A DNA stretch of 64,000 nt from Pseudooceanicola nanhaiensis (GCF_020171315.1 NZ_JAIUZP010000006.1:124001-188000); one strand, 5' to 3'. Shown: positions 17,554 to 27,592, counted from the stretch's first letter. Notes: generated by a model not told the origin, from the sequence alone. Made by a program: numbers and translations.

Positions 17554-18834
17554 TCAGGCAGCGAAGCGGTCCTTCACGGTGTAATAGGCCCCGACCAGCG
17601 GCAGGAACCACGGCGGGCCGAAATGCCCCGGGATCGCGGGCCAGTCCATCGCGGCAAAGGGGTTCGCCGCGCTGTCGCCCTCCAGCATCCGGGCCAGCAC
17701 ACCGCCCATATGGGTCGCCATCTGTACCCCGTGGCCCGAGAACCCCATCGCGTAGTAGAGGCCACGATGCTGCCCGGCGCGCGGGTGGCGGTCGCGCGTG
17801 GCGTCGATCACACCGCCCCAGCAGTAGTCGATCCGCGTGTCGGCCAGATAGGGGAAGTACTCCAGCATCTGCCGGTGCAGCACGGCACCGCTCTTGCGGT
17901 CCTGCGTCGGGTTCGAGATCGCGAACCGCGCCCGCCCGCCAAAGATCAGCCGGTTGTCGGGCGAGAAGCGGAAGTAGTTGCCGATGGTCCGCGCCACGGT
18001 GGTGCTGCGGCGCTGCGGCAGAATGCGGGCGCAGAGCGCCTCCGACAGCGGCTCCGTCGCGAGGACGAAACTGCCGATGGGAACGATCCGGCGGCGGAAG
18101 TGGAAGAGCGGCCCCTGCTGCGAGGTGCCGGTGGCCAGCACCACCTGCCCCGCCTCAACGCTGCCGCGCGGCGTCGTCACGCGGTAGCGGTCGCCCTCCA
18201 GCCGCGTCAGGCCCGTGACGGGTGCATCCTCGCGGATATCGGCCCCGTGGCGCACCGCCGCCTCGGCCAGCCCCACCGCCAGACGCCCGACATGGACCTG
18301 CGCGCTCTTGGGATAGACCAGCCCGCCGTGGAACACGTCCGAGCCGATCTCGGACCCAAGATCGGCCTTCTCGACAAGGAAGCACTCCGGGTCGGCCTCG
18401 CACTGCAAGAGCTCCGCAGAGGCGCGGAACTTCTCGAAGGCCGCGGCGGAACCTGCCAGCTTCAGCTTGCCGCGCCGCTCGAAGGCGCAGTCGATGGCCT
18501 CCTCGCGCACGATCCGCTCCACCGTGTCCACCGCATCGTCATAGGCGCGGTAGAGCGCCTCGGCCCGGGCGGCGCCGATCTCGGCCCGGACGCTGCCGTA
18601 GTCATGGGCGAAACCGTTGTTGCACTGCCCGCCGTTGCGGCCCGATGCGGCCTCGCCCACGGCGCCCGCTTCCAGCAGGAGGACCGAGCCGCCGCGCTTC
18701 GCCACCGCAAGCGCGGTGGACAGCCCGCAAAAGCCGCCGCCCACCACCACAACGTCCGCCTTTTCCGGCAGATCGCCGGGGGTCGCGCCGCGGAAGGCAG
18801 GCCGCGAGTCGAGCCAGTAGGGATGCATTTTCAT
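17554..18834 (-). CDS. FAD-dependent oxidoreductase, PuuB/OrdL-like
   Basis: The 426-residue protein starts at MKMHPYWLDSRPAFRG; an 87-codon upstream extension is not family-like. The FAD fold has VVVVGGGFCGLSTALAVAKRG (GxGxxG at 32-37), then LLLEAG. The SGRNGGQCNNG motif at 64-74 is diagnostic of the gamma-glutamylputrescine oxidase (PuuB/OrdL) branch of the DAO superfamily. The C-terminus has GFSGHGVQMATHMGG. It probably oxidises a secondary or gamma-glutamylated amine, releasing an aldehyde. It is divergent from another FAD oxidase at 19144. Confidence 0.85.
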   Translation of the reverse strand: MKMHPYWLDSRPAFRGATPGDLPEKADVVVVGGGFCGLSTALAVAKRGGSVLLLEAGAVGEAASGRNGGQCNNGFAHDYGSVRAEIGAARAEALYRAYDDAVDTVERIVREEAIDCAFERRGKLKLAGSAAAFEKFRASAELLQCEADPECFLVEKADLGSEIGSDVFHGGLVYPKSAQVHVGRLAVGLAEAAVRHGADIREDAPVTGLTRLEGDRYRVTTPRGSVEAGQVVLATGTSQQGPLFHFRRRIVPIGSFVLATEPLSEALCARILPQRRSTTVARTIGNYFRFSPDNRLIFGGRARFAISNPTQDRKSGAVLHRQMLEYFPYLADTRIDYCWGGVIDATRDRHPRAGQHRGLYYAMGFSGHGVQMATHMGGVLARMLEGDSAANPFAAMDWPAIPGHFGPPWFLPLVGAYYTVKDRFAA

Positions 18835-19143
18835 CGTGTCACTCCTGTCGCGCCCAAGGCGCCCTGGCGGCCAGTCTACGCCCGGTCCTGCGCAGCAGAT
18901 TGCGTGCAAGATCACTGGCCGCAACGACTTATGCCGTTTGTCGCGTCCTCCATGACAGAAGGTGCCGCAGCAAGGGGCACTCCCCCGGGCGCGGCTTTGG
19001 AAAACGGCGCGAAATCCGGCAGTTGAGCGGGTCCGTTGCCGCCCGCGAACACAGGTGGCACAGATCCCCGCATCCTGGGGCCTTCGCTCTGGCACTGCGT
19101 GGCGGGGCGGTGTCTAATCTTCAATGAACACAGGAGGATACCC
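18835..19143. other. Divergent intergenic region between two FAD oxidoreductase genes
   Basis: 309 bases contain the ribosome-binding site AGGAGG of the plus-strand gene. I see no strong palindrome, terminator or small gene here. Confidence 0.4.
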
Positions 19144-20247
19144 ATGAAATGCATCGTCATCGGCGGCGGGATGTTGGGCGCGGCCACGACCTATTCGCTG
19201 GCCCTTGCAGGGGCCGATGTGACGGTGATCGACGCCGCCCATCCGGGCAAGGCGACGCTGGCCGGTGCGGGCATCATCTGCCCCTGGGCCACGGTGCGCG
19301 ACCAGCCGGAATTCTACCGGCTCTATGCCGCGGGCGGGGCCTACTATCGCCGCCTGATCGCCGAGCTTGAGGCCGCGGGCTGCAGCGACACGGGCTATCG
19401 TCAGGTGGGGGCGCTGATCATGGGCCGCGACGCCGACGCGCTGGAGAGCGCCCGCGCGCGCCTGGCCCTCCGACTGCCGGATGCGCCCGAGGCCGGGGTC
19501 CTGAGCGAAAAGACCGCCGCCGAGGCGCAGGCGCTGTTCCCCGCCCTCGGGCCGGACCGGCCCGCGCTGCATCTGAGCGGCGGCGGGCGGGTCGAGGCGG
19601 CAACGCTCTGCGCGGCGCTGCTGGCCCGCGCGGCGGACCTCGGCGCGCGGCGCGTGACCGGGACCGCCGGGCTGACGCTGGACGATGCGGGCCGTCCTCA
19701 GGTGACGCTGGAGGGCGCGACGTTGCCGGCCGACCGGGTGATCGTTGCGGGCGGGGCCTGGGCGAACGAGATGCTGGCCCCGCTGGGTCTGGCGCAGCAG
19801 GTCCGCCCGCAGAAGGGCCAGATCGTGCACCTGCGGCTGGCGCAGGACGTGACCGACTGGCCGGTGATCCTGCCGGGCACGGGCTATTACATGCTGACCT
19901 TCGCGGACCGCCGCGTGGTGATCGGGGCCACGCGCGAAGACGACGCGGGCTTTGACCAGCGGGTCACGGCGGCGGGCAACCTTGAGGTGCTGCAGGCCGG
20001 GCTGGAGTTTGCCCCCGGCCTCGCCGGGGCCGAGCACATCCGCACCAAGGTCGGCACCCGGCCCTTCACCGATGGCATGGTGCCCATGCTGGGTGCGGTG
20101 CCGGGGTCACAGGGCCTGCTGATCGGCAACGGTCTGGGGGCATGGGGGCTGACGGCCGGGCCGCTCGGCGGGCGGCTGCTGGCGCAGGCGGCGCTTGGTA
20201 TGGCGACGGACCTCGACCTTGCAGCCTATGCCCCGACCGGGCTCTGA
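19144..20247 (+). CDS. FAD-dependent amino-acid oxidoreductase (DadA-like)
   Basis: The 367-residue protein starts at MKCIVIGGGMLGAATTYSLA, after an AGGAGG site; 36 upstream in-frame codons are not conserved-looking. GxGxxG is at residues 7-12, followed by VTVIDAA. The GAGIICPWATVRDQPEFYRLYAAGG region and the C-terminal GTRPFTDGMVPMLGAVPG with GNGLGAWGLTAGP place it in the DAO family. It is shorter than DadA (about 430). Substrate unknown. It is convergent with the ABC ATPase at 20288. Confidence 0.82.
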   Translation: MKCIVIGGGMLGAATTYSLALAGADVTVIDAAHPGKATLAGAGIICPWATVRDQPEFYRLYAAGGAYYRRLIAELEAAGCSDTGYRQVGALIMGRDADALESARARLALRLPDAPEAGVLSEKTAAEAQALFPALGPDRPALHLSGGGRVEAATLCAALLARAADLGARRVTGTAGLTLDDAGRPQVTLEGATLPADRVIVAGGAWANEMLAPLGLAQQVRPQKGQIVHLRLAQDVTDWPVILPGTGYYMLTFADRRVVIGATREDDAGFDQRVTAAGNLEVLQAGLEFAPGLAGAEHIRTKVGTRPFTDGMVPMLGAVPGSQGLLIGNGLGAWGLTAGPLGGRLLAQAALGMATDLDLAAYAPTGL

Positions 20248-20287
20248 CGACGCTTAGGCGGCCCAAGGCCCCCGATCAGGCCCCAAT

Positions 20288-21286
20288 TCAGACGCCGTCG
20301 TTCAGATGACAGGCCGACAGCCGGTCGGGCGCGACCGCGCGCAGCACCGGCACCTCGCTGCGGCAGCGCTCGGTCGCGAAGGGACAGCGCGGGTGGAAAT
20401 GGCAGCCCGCGGGCGGGTTCACCGGCGAGGGGATCTCACCCTTGATGGCCGAGAAGCGGCGTTTGGCGGTGCCGATCCGCGGGATCTCGGCCACCATGGC
20501 CTGGGTGTAGGGATGGTTCGGCCGCGCGATCAGATCCTGCGCCGTCCCCAGTTCCACGATCCGGCCAAGGTACATCACCGCGATCCGGTCCGAGATATGT
20601 TCCACCACGCCAAGGTCATGGCTGATGAACAGGTACGTCAGATCAAGGTCTTCGCGCAACTGCATGAAAAGGTTCAGCACCTGCGCCTGGATGGAGACAT
20701 CGAGCGCGGCCACGGATTCATCGCAGACGATCAGCTCGGGCTTGAGCGCAAGCGCCCGCGCAATGCCGACCCGCGCCCGCTGGCCGCCGGAAAACTGGTG
20801 CGGGTAGCGTTTCGCCACCGCTGGGTCGAGGCCCACCTGCGCCAGCAATTCCGCCACGTAGCCATGGGCGTCAGTGCGCCCGACGAGGCCATGCACCACC
20901 GGCGCCTCGCCCACGAGGTCCTGCACCTGCAGGCGCGGGTTGAGCGAGGACATGGGATCCTGAAAGATCATCTGGATCTTCAGCGCCTCGTCCCGGCTGC
21001 GATAGCCGCCACCCCGCGTGGCGAGCGCCTGCCCGCGATAGCGGATCGCGCCTTCGGTCGGGCGGATCAGCCCGGCCACCATACGCCCCAGCGTGGACTT
21101 GCCGCAGCCGCTTTCGCCCACCAGCCCCAGCACCTCGCCCGGCGCCAGTTCGAGCGAGACGCGATCCACCGCGTGCACCGTCCGGGGCGCCAGCTTCGCC
21201 CCCAGCAGGCGGGCGATCTTCTCGGCCATGTCCAGCTCGGAGGAGAAGCGTTTCGAGAGGGCGTCGATCTCGATCAGGGCGCTCAT
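20288..21286 (-). CDS. Oligopeptide ABC transporter ATPase, DppF/OppF type
   Basis: This 332-residue ATPase has Walker A GESGCGKST, signature FSGGQRARVGIARAL, Walker B LIVCDESVAALD and the H-loop SHDLG. The C-terminal NPPAGCHFHPRCPFATERCR is the oligo/dipeptide ABC C-terminal extension (cysteine-containing). It overlaps the upstream dppD gene by four bases and is the last gene of the operon running 27454 to 20288 on the minus strand. Confidence 0.92.
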   Translation of the reverse strand: MSALIEIDALSKRFSSELDMAEKIARLLGAKLAPRTVHAVDRVSLELAPGEVLGLVGESGCGKSTLGRMVAGLIRPTEGAIRYRGQALATRGGGYRSRDEALKIQMIFQDPMSSLNPRLQVQDLVGEAPVVHGLVGRTDAHGYVAELLAQVGLDPAVAKRYPHQFSGGQRARVGIARALALKPELIVCDESVAALDVSIQAQVLNLFMQLREDLDLTYLFISHDLGVVEHISDRIAVMYLGRIVELGTAQDLIARPNHPYTQAMVAEIPRIGTAKRRFSAIKGEIPSPVNPPAGCHFHPRCPFATERCRSEVPVLRAVAPDRLSACHLNDGV

Positions 21287-22257
21287 GGGGTGGTCTCTTC
21301 GTCGGTCAGGGGGTGGTGGCAGCGCACGGCGCGCGGGCCAGCGGTCGCGAGGTCCGGCATCACCCGGCAGGCGGCATCGGCCCGGGGACAGCGCGGATGG
21401 AAGGCGCAGCCCGCCGGCAGGTTCAGCAGCGAGGGCGTCATGCCGTCGATCTGGCGCAGCCGCGCGCCATGCAGCTTGCCCTGCGGGACGCTCTCGATCA
21501 GGCCGCGGGTATAGGGATGGCGCGGGGCGCCCAGGACCTCGGCCGTGGGCCCTGTCTCGACGATGCGGCCCGCGTACATCACCGCCAGCCGGTCCGCGAG
21601 GCCCGACACCACGGCGAGGTCATGGGTGATCCAGATCATCGCCACGCCGGTTTCCTCGCACAGGCGCTGCACCTCGGCCAGGATCTGCGCCTGGATGGTG
21701 ACGTCGAGCGCGGTGGTCGGCTCGTCCGCGATGATCACGTCAGGCTCATGCAGCAGGGCAATGGCGATGGCGACCCGCTGGCGCATCCCGCCGGAAAACT
21801 CGTGCGGGTAGTTCTTCAGCCGGGTCTCGGGCGACGGGATGCCGACCTTTTCCAGCGCCAGCCGCGCGCGTTCCAGCGCCTCGGCGTGGGATACGGTGTC
21901 ATGGGCGCGCACGGCCTCCACCATCTGGGTGTCGATCCGCAGCACCGGGTTCAGGGTCATCATCGGGTCCTGAAAGATCATCGCGATCCGCTTGCCCCGC
22001 AGCGCCCGCAACGGCCCCTCGCCCATGCCGACCAGATCGGTGCCGTCAAAGACGACCCGCCCGCCCGCGACGCGGCCCGGTTCGTCCACCAGCCCGAGGA
22101 TGGAGAAGCCGGTGACCGACTTGCCCGATCCGCTCTCGCCCACGAGGCCGAGGATCTCGCCCCGCGCCAGCGTGAAGGAGACGCCGTCCACGGCCTTGGC
22201 CACGCCCTCGCGGGTGAAGAAATGGGTCTGGAGGTTCTCGACCGATAGCAGGGTCAT
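21283..22257 (-). CDS. Oligopeptide ABC transporter ATPase, DppD/OppD type
   Basis: This 324-residue ATPase has Walker [10 protein letters not shown], signature [16 protein letters not shown], Walker [13 protein letters not shown] and H-loop THDLAVV. The C-terminal [20 protein letters not shown] is the oligopeptide C-terminal domain. Four-base overlaps with both neighbours show tight coupling. Together with DppF at 20288 it powers the permeases at 22254 and 23156. Confidence 0.92.
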   Translation of the reverse strand: MTLLSVENLQTHFFTREGVAKAVDGVSFTLARGEILGLVGESGSGKSVTGFSILGLVDEPGRVAGGRVVFDGTDLVGMGEGPLRALRGKRIAMIFQDPMMTLNPVLRIDTQMVEAVRAHDTVSHAEALERARLALEKVGIPSPETRLKNYPHEFSGGMRQRVAIAIALLHEPDVIIADEPTTALDVTIQAQILAEVQRLCEETGVAMIWITHDLAVVSGLADRLAVMYAGRIVETGPTAEVLGAPRHPYTRGLIESVPQGKLHGARLRQIDGMTPSLLNLPAGCAFHPRCPRADAACRVMPDLATAGPRAVRCHHPLTDEETTP

Positions 22258-23159
22258 TTCTGCAGCCTCGGGTTCAGGACGTCGCGCAGCCGGTCACCGA
22301 CGAGGTTGATGGCCACGATGGTGATGAGCAGCGCCACGCCGGGGAAAATCGCAATCCAGTAGCGCCCGGACAGCAGGAAGTCGTAGCCGTTGGCGATCAG
22401 CAGCCCCAGCGAGGGCTGGGTGATCGGCACGCCCGCACCGAGGAAGGAGAGCGTCGCCTCCAGCGAGATGGCAGAGGCGATCTTGACCGTGGCCAGCACG
22501 ATCAGCGGCGGCAGCGAGTTGGGCAGCAGGTGGCGGAACATGGTCCGCTGGCGCGACAGGCCGAGGCAATGGGCGGCCTCGATGTATTCCTTGCGCCGCT
22601 CGACGATGGCCGAGGACCGCACCGTGCGCGCGAAATCGGCCCATTGCACGATGACGATGGCAAGGATCACCTTGTCGATCCCGCGCCCGAAAAGCGCCAG
22701 CAGGATCAGCGCGATCAGGATCGAGGGGAAGGACAGCTGGATGTCCACCACCCGCATGATCAGCGTGTCGATCCGCCCACCGAAATAGGCCGCCGCCAGC
22801 CCCGCCGCCACGCCGATGATCAGCGCGAGGATCAGCGAGGTGAAGGAGACCGCCAGCGAGATCCGCAGCCCATAGGCGATGGCCGAGAGCATGTCGCGCC
22901 CCTGCGTGTCGGTGCCCAGCCAGTAGGTCATGCCCGAGAAGCTCTGCGAGCCCGGCGGCAGGCCCCCGTCCATGAAGTCGAGCTGCGCCAGATCATAGGG
23001 GTTCTGCGGCACGATGAAGGGCCCCAGCAGGGTGAAGAGCGCCACGGCCAGGAAGACGGCAAGCGCGGCAACGGCGATCCGGTCTTCGAGGAACTGGCGG
23101 GCCAGACGGCGCAGCGGCGTGTCCTTGCGGCGGGGCGCGGTGGTGGTCAGGTCGCTCAT
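22254..23159 (-). CDS. ABC transporter permease, DppC type
   Basis: The 301-residue inner-membrane protein has the N-terminal OppC-like span after a charged head (APRRKDTPLRRLARQFLEDR), then the WLGTDTQGRDMLSAIAYGLR segment typical of DppC. The EAA loop is HCLGLSRQRTMFRHLLPNS. Overlaps of four bases with dppB and dppD. It is paralogous in role to the permease at 10326 but clearly diverged. Confidence 0.92.
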   Translation of the reverse strand: MSDLTTTAPRRKDTPLRRLARQFLEDRIAVAALAVFLAVALFTLLGPFIVPQNPYDLAQLDFMDGGLPPGSQSFSGMTYWLGTDTQGRDMLSAIAYGLRISLAVSFTSLILALIIGVAAGLAAAYFGGRIDTLIMRVVDIQLSFPSILIALILLALFGRGIDKVILAIVIVQWADFARTVRSSAIVERRKEYIEAAHCLGLSRQRTMFRHLLPNSLPPLIVLATVKIASAISLEATLSFLGAGVPITQPSLGLLIANGYDFLLSGRYWIAIFPGVALLITIVAINLVGDRLRDVLNPRLQK

Positions 23160-24136
23160 GCGCTTGTCCCCGCAAGCCGGACGCGGGGGTCGAGCAGCGT
23201 ATAGATCACGTCCACCACGAGGTTGATGGTCACGATGATCAGCACGGTCATCATCAGGTAGGCGACGATCAGCGGCCGGTCGAGCAGGTTGATCGAGTCG
23301 ATCAGCAGCTTGCCCATGCCGGGCCAGGAGAAGACCGTTTCGGTCACCACGGCAAAGGCGATCATCGAGCCAAGTTCAAGGCCCACGATCGTCACCACCG
23401 GGATCATCATGTTCTTGAGCACGTGGACGAAGGTGATGCGCAGGCGGCTGACGCCCTTGGCCCGGGCGAATTTCACGTAGTCCTGCGGCACCACCTCGCG
23501 CGTCGTGGCGCGGGCGAGCCGGATCACGAGGCTCATCTTGAAGATCGTCAGGTTGATCGCGGGCAGGATCATGTGCACGAGGCCATCCCACGTCAGGAAG
23601 GAGACGCGCAGGCCCCCGAAGATCTCGACCGTGTCGCCACGGCCGCCCGCGGGCAGCCAGCCCAGCATGACCGAGAAGACCATGATCAGCAGCATCCCCT
23701 GCCAGAAGCTCGGCAGCGAGAAGCCGAGGATCGAGCCCGCCATGATCGTCCGCCCCGCGACGCTTTCGGGCCAGAGCCCGGCAACGAGGCCCAGCGACAC
23801 GCCAAGCCCGGTGGAGAGGACGAGCGCCACGAAGGTCAGCTCCAGCGTGGCGGGCATCCGTTCGAGGATGATCTCGAGCGCGGGCCGGCCATAGACGAAG
23901 CTGTCGCCGAGGTCGCCCTGAAGCGCATTGCCCGCGAAGGTCAGGAACTGCTGCCACATGGGCTTGTCGAGGCCCAGCCTCTCGGTCACGCGGGCGATCT
24001 CGGCCGCGCCGGCATCAGGCGCCACGAGGATGTCGACGGGATTGCCGATGGCATAGACGCCGAGGAAGACCAGCGTGGCCATGACGACGACGACCAGCAG
24101 GCTCTGGCCCAATCGGCGGATGAGGTAGACAAGCAT
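23156..24136 (-). CDS. ABC transporter permease, DppB type
   Basis: The 326-residue inner-membrane permease starts MLVYLIRRLGQSLLVVVVMA, a typical DppB N-terminus. A long periplasmic loop contains DKPMWQQFLTFAGNALQGDLG. The EAA loop is RAKGVSRLRITFVHVLKNM. It overlaps dppC by four bases and lies 143 bases after the binding-protein gene, with a hairpin between them. Confidence 0.92.
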   Translation of the reverse strand: MLVYLIRRLGQSLLVVVVMATLVFLGVYAIGNPVDILVAPDAGAAEIARVTERLGLDKPMWQQFLTFAGNALQGDLGDSFVYGRPALEIILERMPATLELTFVALVLSTGLGVSLGLVAGLWPESVAGRTIMAGSILGFSLPSFWQGMLLIMVFSVMLGWLPAGGRGDTVEIFGGLRVSFLTWDGLVHMILPAINLTIFKMSLVIRLARATTREVVPQDYVKFARAKGVSRLRITFVHVLKNMMIPVVTIVGLELGSMIAFAVVTETVFSWPGMGKLLIDSINLLDRPLIVAYLMMTVLIIVTINLVVDVIYTLLDPRVRLAGTSA

Positions 24137-24227
24137 CTTCTTCTTGCTCCGGGGCGGGGACGCGGCGGAAAGGGCCCGGACGTGGTCTGGTCTGGGCCGG
24201 GAGAACAGGGATCACTCGGAAACAAGG

Positions 24228-24256
24228 GGACCGGCCACCGGGGCGGCAGCCGGTCC
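24228..24256 (-). terminator. Hairpin between binding-protein and permease genes
   Basis: GGACCGGC (24228-24235) pairs with GCCGGTCC (24249-24256). On the minus strand it falls between the binding-protein stop codon and dppB, followed by CCCTTGTTT. Partial termination or message stabilisation is the usual role at this position. Confidence 0.55.
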
Positions 24257-24279
24257 GCAGCAGGATCAACGCCCTGTTA

Positions 24280-25875
24280 TTACTCTGCCTTCTCAACGAG
24301 GTAGGCGGCGGTACGCTGATCCGAACGCGGCTCGTAATGAACCTCCGGTGCCATGGCCCAGACCGTCAACTCGTAGTGCAGCGGGAGGATGCCGAATTCG
24401 TCCAGCGCGATGGTCTCTGCCTCCTGAAGCAGCTTTTCGCGTTCCGCGTCATCGACGGTGACAAGCGCCTTGGCGATCTTCTCGTCCACCACCGGGTTGG
24501 AATAGCGGCCGTAGTTCCAGCCGCCCGCGCCGATGTCCTTGTTGGCGGTGGCCACCATGGCATTCAGCGGCGAGGAGGTATCGCCCGAGGAGGAGCCCCA
24601 GCCCGCCATGAACATGCCGAAGTCCAGCTTGTTGCGGCGCGAGAAGAACTGCGAGGCCGTGGTTGCGTCCACGTCCGTGGTGATGCCGACCTGCGTGAGC
24701 ATCTGCGCGATGGCCTGCGCGACGCGCTCGTCGTTGACATAGCGGTCGTTCGGCGCACCCAGCGTCACCTTGAAGCCGTCACCATAGCCTGCCTCGGCCA
24801 GCAGGGCCTTGGCCTTTTCGGGATCGTAGGGATCGACGGCGCGGCCCGTGGTGCCGAACATCGGCGGGGCCAGCAGTTCGCCCGCGGCCTCGGCATAGCC
24901 GCCCATGATCCGGTCCACGATGCCCTGACGGTTGATCGCGTAGGAGATCGCCTGACGGACACGCTGGTCATGCAGCGGGTTGCCCTCGGCCTCCATCATC
25001 GGGGGCGTCTCGGTCATGTCCTGACGCAGTTGCAGGTAGATGACGCGGGCGGATTTGGTCTCGGTGGTCTTGAAGCCCTCGCCCTTGATCCGCTCGATGT
25101 CCTGAATGGGCGGGCTTTCGATCAGCTGCACGTCACCGGCCAGCAGGGCCGCCACGCGGGGCCCGTCGGAAGAGATCGTGCGGATCGTCACGTCGTCATA
25201 GTCGGGCTTGTCGCCCCAGAACCCGTCGTAGGCCTCCAGCCGCAGCGCCTCGCCGCGGTTGAACTCGGTCACCTTGTAGGGCCCGGTGCCCATGGCATAG
25301 CCCAGATCCGAGAAGACGGCGGACTGGGGCACCTCGCCCATGCCGGTGCAGCCCTCGGCGCCGAAGGTCACGGTCTCTTCCGCGCCCATCTTGGCGGCGG
25401 AGATGATGAAGATCTGCGACAGGTCCGACCACATCAGCGGGTTCGGCTCCTTCGTCGTGAAGATCAGCGTGCTGTCGTCGACGATCTCGATGGAGGCCAT
25501 CTTGTTGACGAAGGTCGCGTAGGACGAGGGCGAATTCTCGATCAGCGGCGCGCGGCACCACGAATAGACCACGTCGCGCGGGGTCAGCGGGCTGCCGTCG
25601 TGGAAGGTCACGCCCTGGCGCAGCTTGATTTCCCACCGCAGGTCATCGAGCGCGGTCCAGGAAGTGGCAAGCGCCGGGATCGGCTTCTTCACCGCGTCGG
25701 ATTCCACCAGCGGGTCGTAGATGTTCGACAGCGGCGCGATGTTCACGGCGGAGTAGTTGAAATGCGGGTCGATCGAGTTCGGCTCGGTCTTGAGCGCGAT
25801 GGCGAGGCTTTCGGCCTGCGCCTGCGTCCCGAGGGCGAGCGCAGCCACGGCGGCGGTCAGGTACAAACGGTTCAT
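24280..25875 (-). CDS. Peptide-type ABC transporter substrate-binding protein (SBP family 5)
   Basis: The 531-residue protein has a Sec signal peptide (MNRLYLTAAVAALALGTQAQA, cleavage near residue 21). The mature sequence shows SBP5 features, including LKTEPNSIDPHFNYSAVN, the LRWEIKLRQGVTFHDGSPLTPRDVVYS region and GTGPYKVTEF. It is periplasmic and delivers a peptide or related ligand to the permeases downstream. It is preceded by an amidase gene 142 bases upstream, suggesting that the imported compound carries an amide bond. Confidence 0.9.
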   Translation of the reverse strand: MNRLYLTAAVAALALGTQAQAESLAIALKTEPNSIDPHFNYSAVNIAPLSNIYDPLVESDAVKKPIPALATSWTALDDLRWEIKLRQGVTFHDGSPLTPRDVVYSWCRAPLIENSPSSYATFVNKMASIEIVDDSTLIFTTKEPNPLMWSDLSQIFIISAAKMGAEETVTFGAEGCTGMGEVPQSAVFSDLGYAMGTGPYKVTEFNRGEALRLEAYDGFWGDKPDYDDVTIRTISSDGPRVAALLAGDVQLIESPPIQDIERIKGEGFKTTETKSARVIYLQLRQDMTETPPMMEAEGNPLHDQRVRQAISYAINRQGIVDRIMGGYAEAAGELLAPPMFGTTGRAVDPYDPEKAKALLAEAGYGDGFKVTLGAPNDRYVNDERVAQAIAQMLTQVGITTDVDATTASQFFSRRNKLDFGMFMAGWGSSSGDTSSPLNAMVATANKDIGAGGWNYGRYSNPVVDEKIAKALVTVDDAEREKLLQEAETIALDEFGILPLHYELTVWAMAPEVHYEPRSDQRTAAYLVEKAE

Positions 25876-26017
25876 CTTGGCTCCTGTTGGATGGGGAGAG
25901 GGCCCGTCCCGCGGCCCCTCTGGCGGGGGTCTCTGGAACGGAAGGGAGGGTCGTCAGGTCCGGCCACCCTGCCCGCCTTGCTCGGCGCGCCGGAAGGCCG
26001 GGGGAAGTCAGGGGCGA

Positions 26018-27454
26018 TCAGCGGGCGCCCCGCGGGTCGATGGGCGTGAAGGTGCCGGCGCGCGCCTCGATGGCGGCGGCGGCGCGGAAGAGGAAGAGGT
26101 CCTGCATCCGCTGCCCCACCAGTTGCACCCCGTCGGGCAGACCGTTGGTGACGCCGGTGGGCACGGTCAGCGCAGGCAGCGACAGGAGAGAGATCACCTG
26201 ATGCGCCTTGCGGGAGGTGATGTCGCGATCCACCGCGTCGAGCCCCAGCTGGTCCATCTCCGCCGGTTGCGACTGGGTGTCGATGTTGGGCGTGATCAGC
26301 AGCGGATAGCGGTCGAGGAAGGCCGTCCATTCGCGCAGGATCGAGGACCGCATGGCAATCGCCGCGATATATTCGTCCCGGGTCTCGATCGGCGTCATGT
26401 GGCGCCAGTTCTCGAAGACCTTCATCTTGTTGCGCAGCGCCTGATCGCCGTAGCGTTCGATGTTCTTCAGCGTGGCATTCATCCGTTCCGCCTGCAGAAG
26501 CGCCTTGTGCAGTTCCCAGCTCTCGGCATAGCGCGGCGGTTCGGCCTCCTCCACGGTGCAGCCCGCATCCTCCAGCATGGCGGCGGCGGCGTTCATGGCG
26601 GCGCGCACCTCCGGCTCCAGCTCGCCATCGCCGAAGAAAAGTGCAACACGGCAAGGGAACGGCTGCTCCAGCTCCCTTGGCAGCGGCGGGACCCACCACG
26701 GATCGCGCGGATCGCGGGCCGACATGGCGCGGAAGCCCAGCTCTGCGTCCGCCACCGACCGGGCCAGCGGCCCCTGCGAGGTGGTGGACTGGTGCAGGTA
26801 GGGCCGATCCAGCGCGACCGAGGGGTTGTAGTTCGGGATCATGCAGGGCGTGCATTTCAACCCGACGACACCACAGACATAGGCCGGCTGACGGACCGAC
26901 CCGCCCAGGTCATTGCCATGGGCAATCGCGCCGATGCCCGCAGCCACCGCAGCCGCCGCCCCGCCCGAGGAGCCACCGGCAGTGACGCGCGGGTCCCATG
27001 GGTTCAGCGTCTGGCCGTAGAGTTCATTGGACGTATGCGCCCGCGAGGCAAAGGCCGGGCAGTTGGTCTGCCCCAGCAGGATCGCGCCCGCGCGCAGCAT
27101 GTTGTCGGTGACCGGGCTGCTGCCCTTGGTGGCGACGGTGCCCTGCATCTCGATGATGCCGTTGTTGCGCGGCTTGTCCTGCCAATCCACGTTCATCTTG
27201 ATCGTGCAGGGCACGCCGTGCAGCAGGCCCAGCGTCTCGCCCCGCGTCACCGCCGCATCGGCGGCATCTGCCGCGGCCAGTGCTTCGTCCCGCATCACCT
27301 CGACCACTGCGTTCAGCTGGCCGTTCACCGCGTCGAGCCGGGTGAAGGCGCTTTCGGTTGCCTCGCGGCTGGTGAATTGCTTGCCCGCGATCCCCGCGGC
27401 AAGGTCCACCGCGGAAAGCTGCCAGAGTTCGGTGGGCTGGGTGTCGATCTTCAT
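26018..27454 (-). CDS. Amidase (amidase-signature family)
   Basis: The 478-residue enzyme carries the Ser-cisSer-Lys triad: Lys86 in VPCTIKMNVD, a cis-Ser at 162/163 in TAGGSSGGAAAAVAAG, and nucleophile Ser186 in DLGGSVRQP. No signal peptide is evident, so it is probably cytoplasmic. Amidase-signature enzymes hydrolyse carboxamides, or as GatA subunits amidate tRNA; the lack of gatB/gatC neighbours and the transporter context favour catabolic amide hydrolysis. It is the first gene of the minus-strand peptide ABC operon. A palindrome lies upstream at 27593. Confidence 0.88.
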   Translation of the reverse strand: MKIDTQPTELWQLSAVDLAAGIAGKQFTSREATESAFTRLDAVNGQLNAVVEVMRDEALAAADAADAAVTRGETLGLLHGVPCTIKMNVDWQDKPRNNGIIEMQGTVATKGSSPVTDNMLRAGAILLGQTNCPAFASRAHTSNELYGQTLNPWDPRVTAGGSSGGAAAAVAAGIGAIAHGNDLGGSVRQPAYVCGVVGLKCTPCMIPNYNPSVALDRPYLHQSTTSQGPLARSVADAELGFRAMSARDPRDPWWVPPLPRELEQPFPCRVALFFGDGELEPEVRAAMNAAAAMLEDAGCTVEEAEPPRYAESWELHKALLQAERMNATLKNIERYGDQALRNKMKVFENWRHMTPIETRDEYIAAIAMRSSILREWTAFLDRYPLLITPNIDTQSQPAEMDQLGLDAVDRDITSRKAHQVISLLSLPALTVPTGVTNGLPDGVQLVGQRMQDLFLFRAAAAIEARAGTFTPIDPRGAR

Positions 27455-27592
27455 GGAACGCGGTCCTTTTCGTGAGCGGGACCGGGAAGACCCCGGGCCG
27501 GATGTCCGACGGGGTCAGTGCCCCGCCCCGACACGCCCAAAAGAGGCATCGCCGGTACAGGATCAGCGTAAGAAAGCGACGTAAGGGGAACC

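Noticed and set aside
20288-25875. Peptide-type ABC operon as a nickel importer for the lar genes
   Set aside because: The PepT family includes nickel importers, but the amidase neighbour, the binding-protein sequence and the more than 20 kb distance from the lar genes favour amides or peptides.
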